The notes: a model not told the origin generated them from the letters alone. DNA of 38,731 nt from Paenibacillus sinensis (GCF_019904155.1 NZ_JAHCMB010000200.1:23748-62478), one strand, 5' to 3'. Counted from the stretch's first letter, positions 24,381 through 33,632 are shown. Made by a program: numbers and translations.

Positions 24381-24430
24381 GGAAACGGCTCCCCGATCTT
24401 AGGATCGGGTGCATAGCCGTTTCTTTTTTC
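24381..24430 (+). terminator. Intrinsic terminator (or attenuator) after the mutase gene
   Basis: GAAACGGCT (24382-24390) pairs with AGCCGTTTC (24415-24423) and an inner stem CCCGATC-TTAG-GATCGGG (24392-24409) extends it; six T residues follow. Only 23 bases separate the T-tract from a leader ORF of the next unit. An extended -10-like TGATATAAG at 24371-24379 overlaps its 5' flank. Confidence 0.85.
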
Positions 24431-24453
24431 GGAATCGTCTGGAGGTAGTCCAC

Positions 24454-24519
24454 ATGGGCGTGTGGATAGAATGCCGCTCTCGCGTGGCTGGCCTCTACAG
24501 AGGATTCGTCAAGGAATGA
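24454..24519 (+). CDS. Putative 21-codon leader peptide upstream of the DUF5693 gene
   Basis: The ATG at 24454 lies seven bases after GGAGGT, a near-perfect ribosome site. The frame encodes a 21-residue peptide beginning MGVWIECRSRVAG and ending FVKE. Its TGA stop at 24517-24519 abuts GGAGG, the ribosome site of the DUF5693 gene, so terminating ribosomes would cover that site. The arrangement suggests translational coupling or a regulatory leader peptide. No similarity to a known leader was recognised. It could be fortuitous; the strong ribosome site is the main support. Confidence 0.5.
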   Translation: MGVWIECRSRVAGLYRGFVKE

Positions 24520-24532
24520 GGAGGAAATGTTG

Positions 24533-26602
24533 GTGCAACAGAAATGGCAGCGTTGGAATGTGCGCGCTAGAAAGTGGCTCTGGCTCCTGGTTCTGATCGG
24601 ATTGATCGGAGCACTTCCGGTGGCAGGCAATCGCCTGCAGACGGAGAAGTCATCCAAGACCGTTGAGATCGTATTTGATTATCGGGATTTGGTGGAAGCA
24701 GCAAGCTACCGTGCGAATCCGCAGGATTATATCTCCGAGCAGCTGAATCGGTTAAAAGATGCGGGCGTAAACAGTATGGCTGTGTACGAGAGTACACTGG
24801 ACGATTACCGCAGAGCCCGGAGAGTGATGTATTGGGGTGCGCAGGACATTGCGAATTTGACGGACAGCGTCATCCCGCAAAATGAGAACTATACGTACGT
24901 CCTGTTCACAAGCCGGGAGAATTATGATCAGCTCGCGCCTACGATCCAGGATACCTTTAATGGGCTGGGAATTACGACAGAGGATTGGGATTTCCGTGGA
25001 CAGCAGGGCATGATTATCAAGACGCCTCTGGAAGATGCGCTGTTGAAGCCTTTGGCACCGGATGAAGCGACATTGGACATGTTGAAGGCAAAAGGATTCA
25101 GCATCGTTCCGAGACTGGTCGATTCCCTGCCATATAATGAAGAAAAAATGAACAAGCTGATGGACCGGTTTGAGTCGCTCGGCGTTACCCGGGTTTTGTT
25201 CGAAGGCGACTCGGTCAAGGGCTTCAACGATGATGAGGACAAGCAGAGCCTCTCTGCATTCGCCAAGCTGCTGAAGGATCATGGAATCGGCGTGGCGACC
25301 ATCGAGAACCTGAAGCAGCAGCAGAAGGGCTTCAATAAGCTTGCCTATATGCTGAACTATAACGTCGTTCGTCTGTACTCGCTAAGTGAGAAAGATTCGA
25401 CTCTGAAGCCGGAGACGATTGTGGACCGGTTTGCACTGGCCACCAAAGACCGGAATATCCGCATGCTCTATCTCAACACAGCTCCGACCCGAAATACAGC
25501 TAAGGCTGAAGTCCAGGACTCGGTCGACAACCTGATCACCAGCCTCAGTGGTCCTGATGGGGCGATCAATAAGATCAAGAGCAACGGATTTAAGATGGGT
25601 ACGGCTACCGCTTTTGATGTGGTGGATTCCTCTTATCAGCGTTACTTGAAGCTTGTCGCTGTTATCGGCGCCGTATCGATGGTTGCTCTTATGATTTCCT
25701 ACTTCATTCCTTGGCTGACGCTGCCGGCCTGGATCGTCGGTCTTCTCGGAAGCGCAGGTCTGCTTCTGTTGAAGCCGGTGCTGTTCGAGCAGGCGCTTGC
25801 TCTCGCAGTGGCAATAAGCGCTCCGACCGTGGCCGTTGTCATGGCGGTCCGCAAGCTCAACGCATCGGGTCCGCCGCTGGCGGGCGAGGTGCAAGGGGGC
25901 GGTGGACGGAAGGACCGCATTGTGGAGGCTTTTTCCGCGGCAAGTCCTCAGCGCCGTCTGCTGCAGAGCTTGATTCTTTATGTGATGACTGCGGTGATTT
26001 CGCTCAGTGCAGTGCCGTTTGTGATCGCACTTCTGAACAACATCACCTACAGCCTTTTGCTCAACCAGTTCCGCGGCGTAAGTCTTCTTCATATTGCACC
26101 AATCGGGCTTGTGGCAATTTATGTCCTGCTCTACCGAGGCGAGTTCGCCTTGAACAAGACAGGCAAGCTGCTCCGGACGCCGGTTACGCTCGCAATGGTT
26201 ATTGCGGCCGCCGTGCTTGGCATTGTTGGTCTGTATTACTTGAGCCGGACCGGCAACAGCGGTACTGCAAGCTCGTATGAACTGGCTTTCCGAAATTTCA
26301 TGGAGAATACCTTCGGTGTGCGTCCGCGAAGCAAGGAATTTCTTCTCGCTCACCCGATGATGGTGCTTGGAGCTTTCCTGGCGCTTAAATACCGGAGGGC
26401 CACTTACTTGATGATTGTGGCGGTTATCGGTCAGCTGTCGATGATCGATACCTTTGCCCATATTCATTCGCCTGTTCTGATCTCGCTTGTCCGCGGACTG
26501 CTCGGTCTTGGACTCGGAGTTATTCTGGGTGTGATCGCGGTACTCGTGTGGCAGGTTGTGGAAGGATGTTGGAAACGATGGTCGCCTCTCCAAAAAAGAT
26601 AG
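24533..26602 (+). CDS. DUF5693 family membrane protein
   Basis: A 689-residue protein. One N-terminal membrane helix (about residues 13-30) is followed by an extracytoplasmic domain of roughly 330 residues. From about residue 375 a polytopic region runs to the end, with a basic loop rich in Gly and Arg near 440-465. The large middle domain contains TIM-barrel-like alternation (VTRVLFEGDS, GVATIENLKQ), but I cannot assign a catalytic fold. Starts at 24527 (ATG) and 24530 (TTG) are in frame; GGAGG ends at 24524, so GTG 24533 has the best spacing. It overlaps csaB, implying shared expression. Function is unknown; its constant place beside csaB suggests export or assembly of the secondary cell-wall polysaccharide. 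Confidence 0.85.
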   Translation: MQQKWQRWNVRARKWLWLLVLIGLIGALPVAGNRLQTEKSSKTVEIVFDYRDLVEAASYRANPQDYISEQLNRLKDAGVNSMAVYESTLDDYRRARRVMYWGAQDIANLTDSVIPQNENYTYVLFTSRENYDQLAPTIQDTFNGLGITTEDWDFRGQQGMIIKTPLEDALLKPLAPDEATLDMLKAKGFSIVPRLVDSLPYNEEKMNKLMDRFESLGVTRVLFEGDSVKGFNDDEDKQSLSAFAKLLKDHGIGVATIENLKQQQKGFNKLAYMLNYNVVRLYSLSEKDSTLKPETIVDRFALATKDRNIRMLYLNTAPTRNTAKAEVQDSVDNLITSLSGPDGAINKIKSNGFKMGTATAFDVVDSSYQRYLKLVAVIGAVSMVALMISYFIPWLTLPAWIVGLLGSAGLLLLKPVLFEQALALAVAISAPTVAVVMAVRKLNASGPPLAGEVQGGGGRKDRIVEAFSAASPQRRLLQSLILYVMTAVISLSAVPFVIALLNNITYSLLLNQFRGVSLLHIAPIGLVAIYVLLYRGEFALNKTGKLLRTPVTLAMVIAAAVLGIVGLYYLSRTGNSGTASSYELAFRNFMENTFGVRPRSKEFLLAHPMMVLGAFLALKYRRATYLMIVAVIGQLSMIDTFAHIHSPVLISLVRGLLGLGLGVILGVIAVLVWQVVEGCWKRWSPLQKR

Positions 26603-27729
26603 TCCTTTCCGGATACTATGGCTTCCGCAACAGCGGGGATGAAGCGGTGCTTCAATCGATCCTGAATGCGTTAAGACGCCAATCCGAAGCTGCTGGAGTG
26701 CTGGTTGAGCCGATTGTGCTGTCTATTGATCCAGCATGGACTTCATCCACCTACGGTGTGCGGGCCGTCCACCGGATGAAGTTATCCGAGGTGCGGAAGG
26801 CGATCGCGGAGAGCGATGGGCTGATCAGCGGCGGCGGAAGCCTGCTGCAGGATGTCACAAGTCCCAAATCCGTTCCTTATTATCTCGGCGTGATCAAGCT
26901 CGCCCAGTGGATGGGGAAGCCGACATTCGTGTATGCCCAAGGCGTCGGTCCCGTTCAGCGCAAGTTGTTTCACTACATGATTAAATCGGTCTTTCAAAAA
27001 TGTTCGTACATCTCTGTGCGGGATGAGCAGTCCAGAGATTTACTCTTGTCCATGGGGATAAAGCGGCCAGCAATAGAGGTTGTACCAGACCCGGTTATGG
27101 GGCTTTCCGTCCCAAGAGCCGGTACGACGGATGAAGCATCCAGAACTGGCAGCACGGAAACCGCTGGGAAGGCGGTGCTGCCGGTTATCGGTGTCTCAGT
27201 GCGGTTCTGGGAACAAGACCGGAAGGAACTGGATGCCATTGCCGAAGGACTCCGCCAAGTGTGTCTTGCGCTTCCGGTGCATATACGGTTCCTGCCGTTT
27301 CATCTTCCCGCCGATGCTGAAGCTTCCCGGTACTGCATGGACAAGATCGGCAATGTTCAAGATAGCGGCAGCGCCGTCAGCATATGTGAGGGAACGGAGC
27401 ATCCTTACGAGATGCTTCGGGAGGTTGAAGCCTGTCAGGCCCTGCTCGGCATGCGGCTGCACAGTCTGATCTATGCTGCAGGGCAGCGTGTACCGCTGCT
27501 AGGGGTATCCTATGATCCGAAGATCGACCATTTTCTCAGCCGTATTGATTCCGTACCGGCAGGACGCACAGGATCGCTTGATAGCGGCGCGGTTTCGGAA
27601 CAACTGCTCCGGCTTCTGCGGGACGGAGAGTCCTGGCGCCGGCAGCGGGAGCCGTTGATCGCCTCGCTTGTCCAGGAGGCTGAGGCTCCTGCGCGGCACA
27701 TTATTGATGATTTCAGGCATAAAGGGTGA
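26578..27729 (+). CDS. csaB: Polysaccharide pyruvyl transferase CsaB
   Basis: A 383-residue enzyme of the polysaccharide pyruvyl transferase family. CsaB adds a pyruvate ketal to ManNAc of the secondary cell-wall polysaccharide, creating the ligand for SLH domains. The N-terminal GYYGFRNSGDEAVLQSIL, ISGGGSLLQDVTS near residue 81, VYAQGVGPVQ near 121, and the C-terminal LLGMRLHSLIYAA and GVSYDPKI segments are the family landmarks. Earlier in-frame starts at 26548 and 26566 lie deeper inside the DUF5693 gene; 26578 follows AAGGA by 11 bases and gives the usual N-terminus. The overlap with the upstream gene is 25 bases. Its client SLH proteins are encoded 2-8 kb downstream. Confidence 0.93.
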   Translation: MVASPKKIVLSGYYGFRNSGDEAVLQSILNALRRQSEAAGVLVEPIVLSIDPAWTSSTYGVRAVHRMKLSEVRKAIAESDGLISGGGSLLQDVTSPKSVPYYLGVIKLAQWMGKPTFVYAQGVGPVQRKLFHYMIKSVFQKCSYISVRDEQSRDLLLSMGIKRPAIEVVPDPVMGLSVPRAGTTDEASRTGSTETAGKAVLPVIGVSVRFWEQDRKELDAIAEGLRQVCLALPVHIRFLPFHLPADAEASRYCMDKIGNVQDSGSAVSICEGTEHPYEMLREVEACQALLGMRLHSLIYAAGQRVPLLGVSYDPKIDHFLSRIDSVPAGRTGSLDSGAVSEQLLRLLRDGESWRRQREPLIASLVQEAEAPARHIIDDFRHKG

Positions 27730-27735
27730 TTGAAA

Positions 27736-28485
27736 GTGAAGGTCTCGGGTAAAGTGCCTACGGTAACGATTTTTGGAATACCGGTATCGAAAATGGATAT
27801 GAAGGAAACCGTTAACTATTTAATAGAAGTAATTCGTTCCAGAACACCCCATCAAGTCATAACGGCCAACCCGATCATGGTGATGTCCGCGCTGGACAGC
27901 CCCGCCTATATGGACATCATGTCTTCGGCGGAGCTTGTCGTTCCGGACGGAACCGGAGTTGTATGGGCGGCCCAGCGAGGCGGGAATCCTGTTAAGGAAC
28001 GGGTTCCCGGATATGATCTGCTGCATGAATTGATGAGAGTTGGGCAATCTTACGGCTGGCGCGTGTATTTGCTGGGATCTACTCCCGAGGTGATTCGGGA
28101 AACCGCAGACCGGTTACAGAAGCAATATCCTGGAATCGTTATTGCGGGTTACCGGGACGGCTTCTTCGGCGCATCGGAAGATGAGGGCGTCATTGGCAGC
28201 ATTCTGGAAGCAAAGCCGGATCTGCTGTTCGTCGCGAGGGGAGCGGATACGCAGGAACCCTGGATAGCCAAGTATAAATCGCAGCTTGGAATTCCGGTTA
28301 TGATGGGGGTAGGCGGAAGCTTCGACGTCATTTCCGGGAAGACCAAAAGGGCTCCCGTTGCCTTCCAGAAGCTGCGCCTGGAATGGTTCTATCGGCTTCT
28401 GAAAGAACCTACCCGGTATAAAAGAATGCTTGCGCTGCCGAAATTCGCAGTAAAAGTGGTGCGTGAGAAAGATAGCGTGACCTAA
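27736..28485 (+). CDS. tagA: WecG/TagA/CpsF family glycosyltransferase
   Basis: A 249-residue GT26 enzyme expected to transfer ManNAc from UDP-ManNAc to undecaprenyl-PP-GlcNAc. Motifs include ITANPIMVMSALDSP near residue 40, LVVPDGTGVVWAAQR near 67, LLGSTPEVI near 113 and PDLLFVARGADTQEPWI near 158. The last ~30 residues are basic (KLRLEWFYRLLKEPTRYKR) and fit the membrane-associating tail of the family. TTG 27730 is in frame, but AAAGGGTG at 27721-27728 is seven bases before GTG 27736. It begins seven bases after csaB stops. Whether its product is a teichoic-acid linkage unit or the SLH-anchoring polymer cannot be told from sequence. Confidence 0.9.
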   Translation: MKVSGKVPTVTIFGIPVSKMDMKETVNYLIEVIRSRTPHQVITANPIMVMSALDSPAYMDIMSSAELVVPDGTGVVWAAQRGGNPVKERVPGYDLLHELMRVGQSYGWRVYLLGSTPEVIRETADRLQKQYPGIVIAGYRDGFFGASEDEGVIGSILEAKPDLLFVARGADTQEPWIAKYKSQLGIPVMMGVGGSFDVISGKTKRAPVAFQKLRLEWFYRLLKEPTRYKRMLALPKFAVKVVREKDSVT

Positions 28486-28541
28486 TTCAGTGTTATCGGG
28501 AAATTCCCCATCGAACCATCAAAAATCGCCTGAATTCGGAC

Positions 28542-28571
28542 TTGGAATTTGTTTTTGGATGAGAGTATAAT
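28542..28571 (+). promoter_or_regulatory. Sigma-A promoter of the TagO/WecA-like gene
   Basis: TTGGAA (28542-28547) and a perfect TATAAT (28566-28571) are 18 bases apart, about 35 bases before the start codon. Confidence 0.7.
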
Positions 28572-28606
28572 TCAATGCGGTAGAGAAATGGGGGTTGACT
28601 AAACGT

Positions 28607-29734
28607 ATGCTAATCATATACATCGCCGGATTTATCGTCTGCATGGGGCTAGCGTTATTCTTGACGCCGCTGGTTAAGAGACTTGCTCTTGCCATTGGCG
28701 CCACGGACGTACCAAATGCCCGCAAGGTGCACACGAAGATTATGCCGCGCCTTGGAGGCCTGGGAATTTTTCTGGCGTTTGTGATAGGACTTCTTGCCAT
28801 ATCGCCGTTTATTACGTATGAATTCTCCACCCGCGATATGAACTTCATCAAAGCGCTCCTCAGCGGCGGCGGTCTTATCGTGCTGCTCGGCGCACTGGAC
28901 GACAAGTTCGAACTGTCGGCCAAGGTGAAGCTGTTGGGCCAAATCGCCGCAGCATGTATCGTGGTGTTCGGTTTCCATATTACCGTAGACTTCGTAAATA
29001 TTCCTTTTCACAATTCCTACTCCTCGCTGGAGAGCTGGATCGCCATTCCGCTTACGATTTTCTGGATTGTCGGTGTAACGAACGCCGTTAATCTGATCGA
29101 TGGATTGGACGGGCTTGCAGCCGGAGTATCCGGCATCGCGATTGCAACAATCGCTACGATGGCCTTTTTGATGGGCAATGTCATGGTTGCGCTAATCTGC
29201 CTGCTCCTGCTGGGCAGCATTGTAGGCTTCCTGTTCTTTAACTTTCATCCGGCCAAGATTTTTATGGGAGATACCGGTTCCCTGTTCCTCGGCTTCTGCC
29301 TGGGCATGCTCGCTCTGCTTGGATTCAAGCAGATTGCGGTAGTGTCCTTCATCACTCCGCTGTTGATTATCGGCGTACCGCTATCGGACACTTTTTTCGC
29401 GATTGTGCGCCGCAAGCTGCAGAAGAAGCCGATCTTCGCTCCGGACAAAGGACATCTGCATCACTGTCTTCGTGAGCTGGGCTTCAGTCACCGTCAAACG
29501 GTATTGATCATTTACGGGATTGCCGCGTTCTTCGGTGTTCTGGCTGTCATTCAATCTTCGTCGGCCATGTATGAAGCGAACTGGGTAACCTTTGTGGTAA
29601 TTTGCGTGATGCTCTTCTTCCTGCAGATCGGCGCAGAAGTCATCGGTTTGGTAGGACAGACGAAGAAGCCGCTTCTTAACTTGCTCTCGAGAGTCTTCAT
29701 GAAAGTAAGCCCTGAGAAAGGCTCCAAGTCCTGA
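28607..29734 (+). CDS. tagO: Undecaprenyl-phosphate GlcNAc-1-phosphate transferase (MraY/WecA/TagO family)
   Basis: A 375-residue polytopic membrane enzyme that links a sugar-1-phosphate to undecaprenyl phosphate, the first step of wall-polymer synthesis. All family motifs are present: VPNARKVHTKIMPRLGG near residue 34, ALDDKFELSAKVKLLGQ near 97, NAVNLIDGLDGLAAG near 158, FMGDTGSLFLG near 220 and KGHLHHCLRELG near 282. Charge and length match TagO/WecA rather than MraY. TTG 28595 is in frame and abuts a GGGGG ribosome site; ATG 28607 is better spaced. A strong terminator follows, and a promoter precedes, so it is probably monocistronic. Substrate UDP-GlcNAc is inferred from the family. Confidence 0.92.
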   Translation: MLIIYIAGFIVCMGLALFLTPLVKRLALAIGATDVPNARKVHTKIMPRLGGLGIFLAFVIGLLAISPFITYEFSTRDMNFIKALLSGGGLIVLLGALDDKFELSAKVKLLGQIAAACIVVFGFHITVDFVNIPFHNSYSSLESWIAIPLTIFWIVGVTNAVNLIDGLDGLAAGVSGIAIATIATMAFLMGNVMVALICLLLLGSIVGFLFFNFHPAKIFMGDTGSLFLGFCLGMLALLGFKQIAVVSFITPLLIIGVPLSDTFFAIVRRKLQKKPIFAPDKGHLHHCLRELGFSHRQTVLIIYGIAAFFGVLAVIQSSSAMYEANWVTFVVICVMLFFLQIGAEVIGLVGQTKKPLLNLLSRVFMKVSPEKGSKS

Positions 29735-29780
29735 TTTCTGAGTTGTGAACTGCTGAAAACCGAATTTATAGTAGACAAGC

Positions 29781-29806
29781 CCCATTCCTTTTGGAATGGG
29801 TTTTTT
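29781..29806 (+). terminator. Intrinsic terminator of the tagO-like gene
   Basis: CCCATTCC (29781-29788) and GGAATGGG (29793-29800) form a perfect stem with a TTTT loop, followed by six T residues. Confidence 0.95.
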
Positions 29807-29826
29807 GTGTTTTGTTAAAAATTTGC

Positions 29827-29854
29827 TAATTATTGCGGGGGGATCAGCCGATAT
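29827..29854 (+). promoter_or_regulatory. Possible sigma-D-like promoter before the large SLH protein gene
   Basis: An exact GCCGATAT at 29847-29854 lies 16 bases after TAAT (29827-29830), one base off the sigma-D spacing. No good sigma-A promoter was seen in the same 120-base spacer. The match may be coincidental. Confidence 0.3.
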
Positions 29855-29927
29855 ATAGAAAAGGAAGTAATATAACGCCCAATTATCCATTTTAGATCAA
29901 ATAAAAAAGCAGTAGGAGGTTTCACAA

Positions 29928-32900
29928 GTGAAGAACAGATTCAAGTCGATCGGCAGTTTCATTCTGGCAGCTGTAATCCTGCTGTCGACTCTCTCGGCAT
30001 CGGGGGCTGTACAGGCTGCAGGGCAATACTTTTCGTTTACCAAATTCAGTACAGACCAGAACTCACCGACATCTGTCAACACAAGCACCGTTGATGTCGA
30101 AGGGACCTTTAATGGCGTGTCTGCCGACAGTATCTACTATAAAGTGGATGGTTTAATTAATGGTACCGCGGTAGCCGGTGCGAATGGCACGGATGTCAAG
30201 CCAACAATTACGAACGAGAAATATTTTACATTTACCAACGTTCAGCTGACGCAGGGACTTAACCGGATCACGGTCTATGGTACAACTTCCGATGGAAGCA
30301 TGGTCAGCAGCGAGGCCTATGTCAATTTCTCCAACGTGCCTGCGATTTATAACATTGCTCTGCCGGATGGTACTTTGCTTAACGAAAGTGCGCCCACATT
30401 GGTAAATACACAAGGATTGACAGTGATGCTGGAAGCGCCGAACGCCACTGAGGTTATGCTCAACTCCTCGAAGATGTATGGCGGCGGCAGTGCGACCTTT
30501 GTCATCGCCGATTACAAGTTGAACCCCGGATATAATAAGCTGACATTCGTGGCGACAACAGATGGCGGAACCCGGACATACTCCGTAACCCGCGAGGTCA
30601 TTTATGCTGCTGCAGGAAGCGGGACTCCGTTCAACACCAAGATTGGCACAACAGCCGTCGATACGGGAACAGTCATCTCTTCGGCTTCGGGCGTGCTTAA
30701 CGGCTCCATTATCTTCCCGGTGCCTGAAACGGCGGTTTCCAACCTGACCGCACTTACTTTCACGATTAAGAACACAGATACCGGTGTCGTAGTTGTTTCG
30801 AATGAGGCGGCGACAGTGAGTGCTCCGACTACCACTGGTAATTTTATTAAATTTGGTTATACGGGCACGACAAATTTGAATTTGACTGACAATGGCAATT
30901 ACACTATCTACTTTAATGGAAGCTATGACAGCAAGAGCATCTCTTCCGTTGATTTTAAATTCCGGAACAGTTCGACGCCATATATTACAGATGTCCAACA
31001 AGTGTATAGCCCCACTGTATCTGGTACGAGCGTATCTTATACCTCTGCAGGAACTTTCAGTGATAATACCAGCCTGTTCCAGCTTCCACTGTGGCTGCTT
31101 GTTAAAACAAGCGATGCTACCCCGGATACTTTGAGTACCGTATTGTTGAGTACAGTTCCTGACGGTAGTTCAACAGCCAGCCCAGTGCTTGCTTCAACGT
31201 CATATACGAGTAATGATGGCGGTTATCGGGTATTCAAGATCACCAGCCTGCCAACCGGTAAACAGACGCTTCATATCACGGTGGGCAGCGGAGCCAATAC
31301 AGACAGCCGCTACATTCCGATCAACTATGTATCGGCGCCATATATTGAGATCAGCAATCTGTACAATAACCAGGTATTTACCAGCGCAAGTGATTTCGCT
31401 TCGGTCCAGGGTAACCTTATTAATTTCTTGGCGTCAGACATTAATTCGTTGAAAATTTCGATTAATGGTTCTACAACCAGCCTGACCCCGGCGATTGATG
31501 CAACTACGAAGAATACATTTAATTTTTCCACGGCCAGCAATGCTCTCTATTCCCTGGTTGAGGGAGCAAATAAAATTACGATTACAGGGACAGCTAATGG
31601 GGTCCCCGTAACCTCCAGCGTCAACGTATATTTATTCTCGAGCAATTTGCCTAAATTGGTAAATGTCACCCCTCTCCCCGTTGATCAGACGAGTGATCCT
31701 GATCAATTGTTTGTCGAGACGGGCAAGCTTCAATACACGACGAATCAAAAGAACACAGATATCCAGTTCACGACAGGCAACTCCGACGAGGTTGTTGTTA
31801 GTGTTGATGGATCACAGATCCTGAAAGCAGCCTGGACTGGTACGGTCTGGAGCGTGTCATGGACTACGACAACACCAGGTACGTTATTGACCCCTTCAGC
31901 TCGGGACGGTGTGTTCACGCTGAAGTCGCAGGCTTTGCCGACTACAGGACTCCGGACCTTCGTTATTTCGGCGCGGCTCTCAACTTCGACAGTCTCGCAA
32001 GCTCTACAGATTACACGTGAGGTTCCGCCATACAAACTACTGTCGCCTAAGCTTCCGAACGAGAGCGTAATTAAGCAGAACTTTGTGGATGTAAGCATTC
32101 AGGCAGAGGGCGCTGATAGTGTAGTTATCGGCAAGACTGCACTGGTGAAGGGCAAAGAGGATATTTTTCGGACCGAGCTTAAGGGCTTGAAGAAAGGCGT
32201 TAATACAATCAAATTTACAATCACCAACGGCACACAGAAGACAAATGGAACATTCAGCATCACCTATTCGGATGAAGTACTGCAGGGAGCTCAGCTTAAG
32301 ACGACGCTGAATTCTTCTGGCAAACTGAGCGCTTTCCAGAATTCGGTTGTCATTAACTTCCCGAAAGGCACTATGCTGCGGGATGCTTCGCCTACACCGG
32401 GAAGCAGCAACACTCGCCAAATCAACCTGTTCAATGATCAGTATATTTTGCTCGGTATTGCCGACAAGCAGGACGGTCGTACGGTCAAGCAGTATAATCG
32501 CGTGGGTGAAACTGATGTTAGTGGTGCAACTCTCGTTTACCAAGATGGACAGATCACAGCTGTTGACGCCAACTCGTTGGCAACCACATACCTGACACCT
32601 AAAGTACACTATGGGTACGCATCTAATCTGTACTGGATTGATCCCGGTTATTTTGTACCGAGCGCTTCATTGAACGATTACACCACGGTCGTGTCTTCCC
32701 ATCCCTATAAGGCAGGAAACGAATTTTATTCCGGGCATAAAGGAAGATGGATGGAGCCTACTCAGCAGGGAACCATTACCTTGAAATATGATTCGGCGAT
32801 AGCCAACGCCGCAGCTTCCAATCTGTCAGTGTGGAAAAATGTAGACGGAACCTGGTACAACATGGGCGGCACCGTCAACACGGGCAGTAAGACCATCACC

Positions 32901-33560
32901 GCCAAATTTGATGGGTTTGGTTACTACACCGTTATGGGCCTGCGGTACAGCTACGATGATATTGTCGCTCACCCTACACTGAAAAATGAACTGGAAACAG
33001 TGCTGGCAAAAGGGATTATGAATCCTAAAGACAATAATGAGTTTGGCGTATACGACAACATGACACGCGGCGAATTTGCCACAATGCTGGTGAAGATTAT
33101 GGGCATCCAACTGGACTACGAAGCCGATCAGACAAAAATGACGTTCGCGGATGTTCCGATCAGCAGCAATGTTCTTTGGGATTACCGTTACATCGAAACA
33201 GCCGTTCGAAAAGGACTGATCAAAGGAACCGCTCCTCGCGTATTCTCACCGAATAATGCTCTTACCCGGGAGGATGCTGCGGTTATGATCGCCAGAGCGA
33301 TGAACCTGAAGCTGGGTACCGTTGACAAGGATCTGGCCACGCTGCAAAAACAGTTTACGGATAGCGGCTCCATTGTATCCCAATATTCGGTACCGTCCAT
33401 TTTGGCGGTATACAAAGCCGGAGTTATGCCGGGAATCGCCAACAAGCTTGTTGCAGGCCAGAAAAAAGCAACCTACCGCTTTGATCCACAGGCGAAATTC
33501 ACGCGGGCCGACGGAGCGGGAATTGCGTACCGAATGATGGTGAAAATGAAGAAGCTGTAA
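29928..33560 (+). CDS. Large exported protein with three C-terminal SLH domains
   Basis: A 1210-residue surface protein. A signal peptide (residues 1-30, cleavage after AVQA) precedes a long beta-rich region, about residues 31-1000, rich in Ser, Thr, Val and Asn. That region looks like serial Ig/fibronectin-like modules, some sharing the pattern of VNVYLFSSNLPKLVNVTP. Three SLH domains occupy about 1010-1210 with signature motifs MTRGEFATMLVKIMG, LTREDAAVMIARAMN and FTRADGAGIAYRMM. These bind pyruvylated secondary cell-wall polysaccharide made with CsaB. The start is GTG, eight bases after GGAGG. No enzymatic domain was recognised; it could be an adhesin or wall-organising protein. The gene stands alone between two terminators. 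Confidence 0.88.
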   Translation: MKNRFKSIGSFILAAVILLSTLSASGAVQAAGQYFSFTKFSTDQNSPTSVNTSTVDVEGTFNGVSADSIYYKVDGLINGTAVAGANGTDVKPTITNEKYFTFTNVQLTQGLNRITVYGTTSDGSMVSSEAYVNFSNVPAIYNIALPDGTLLNESAPTLVNTQGLTVMLEAPNATEVMLNSSKMYGGGSATFVIADYKLNPGYNKLTFVATTDGGTRTYSVTREVIYAAAGSGTPFNTKIGTTAVDTGTVISSASGVLNGSIIFPVPETAVSNLTALTFTIKNTDTGVVVVSNEAATVSAPTTTGNFIKFGYTGTTNLNLTDNGNYTIYFNGSYDSKSISSVDFKFRNSSTPYITDVQQVYSPTVSGTSVSYTSAGTFSDNTSLFQLPLWLLVKTSDATPDTLSTVLLSTVPDGSSTASPVLASTSYTSNDGGYRVFKITSLPTGKQTLHITVGSGANTDSRYIPINYVSAPYIEISNLYNNQVFTSASDFASVQGNLINFLASDINSLKISINGSTTSLTPAIDATTKNTFNFSTASNALYSLVEGANKITITGTANGVPVTSSVNVYLFSSNLPKLVNVTPLPVDQTSDPDQLFVETGKLQYTTNQKNTDIQFTTGNSDEVVVSVDGSQILKAAWTGTVWSVSWTTTTPGTLLTPSARDGVFTLKSQALPTTGLRTFVISARLSTSTVSQALQITREVPPYKLLSPKLPNESVIKQNFVDVSIQAEGADSVVIGKTALVKGKEDIFRTELKGLKKGVNTIKFTITNGTQKTNGTFSITYSDEVLQGAQLKTTLNSSGKLSAFQNSVVINFPKGTMLRDASPTPGSSNTRQINLFNDQYILLGIADKQDGRTVKQYNRVGETDVSGATLVYQDGQITAVDANSLATTYLTPKVHYGYASNLYWIDPGYFVPSASLNDYTTVVSSHPYKAGNEFYSGHKGRWMEPTQQGTITLKYDSAIANAAASNLSVWKNVDGTWYNMGGTVNTGSKTITAKFDGFGYYTVMGLRYSYDDIVAHPTLKNELETVLAKGIMNPKDNNEFGVYDNMTRGEFATMLVKIMGIQLDYEADQTKMTFADVPISSNVLWDYRYIETAVRKGLIKGTAPRVFSPNNALTREDAAVMIARAMNLKLGTVDKDLATLQKQFTDSGSIVSQYSVPSILAVYKAGVMPGIANKLVAGQKKATYRFDPQAKFTRADGAGIAYRMMVKMKKL

Positions 33561-33594
33561 TTCGTGGCTATAAAGCTTGGATGCAAGCTGCAAT

Positions 33595-33632
33595 GGAAGC
33601 CTCGCTCCTGACCTGGAGTGAGGCTTCCTTGT
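33595..33632 (+). terminator. Terminator after the large SLH protein gene
   Basis: GGAAGCCTC (33595-33603) pairs with GAGGCTTCC (33620-33628), extended inward by GCTCC/GGAGT; the following T-tract is imperfect (TTGTATGTTTCC). Confidence 0.75.
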
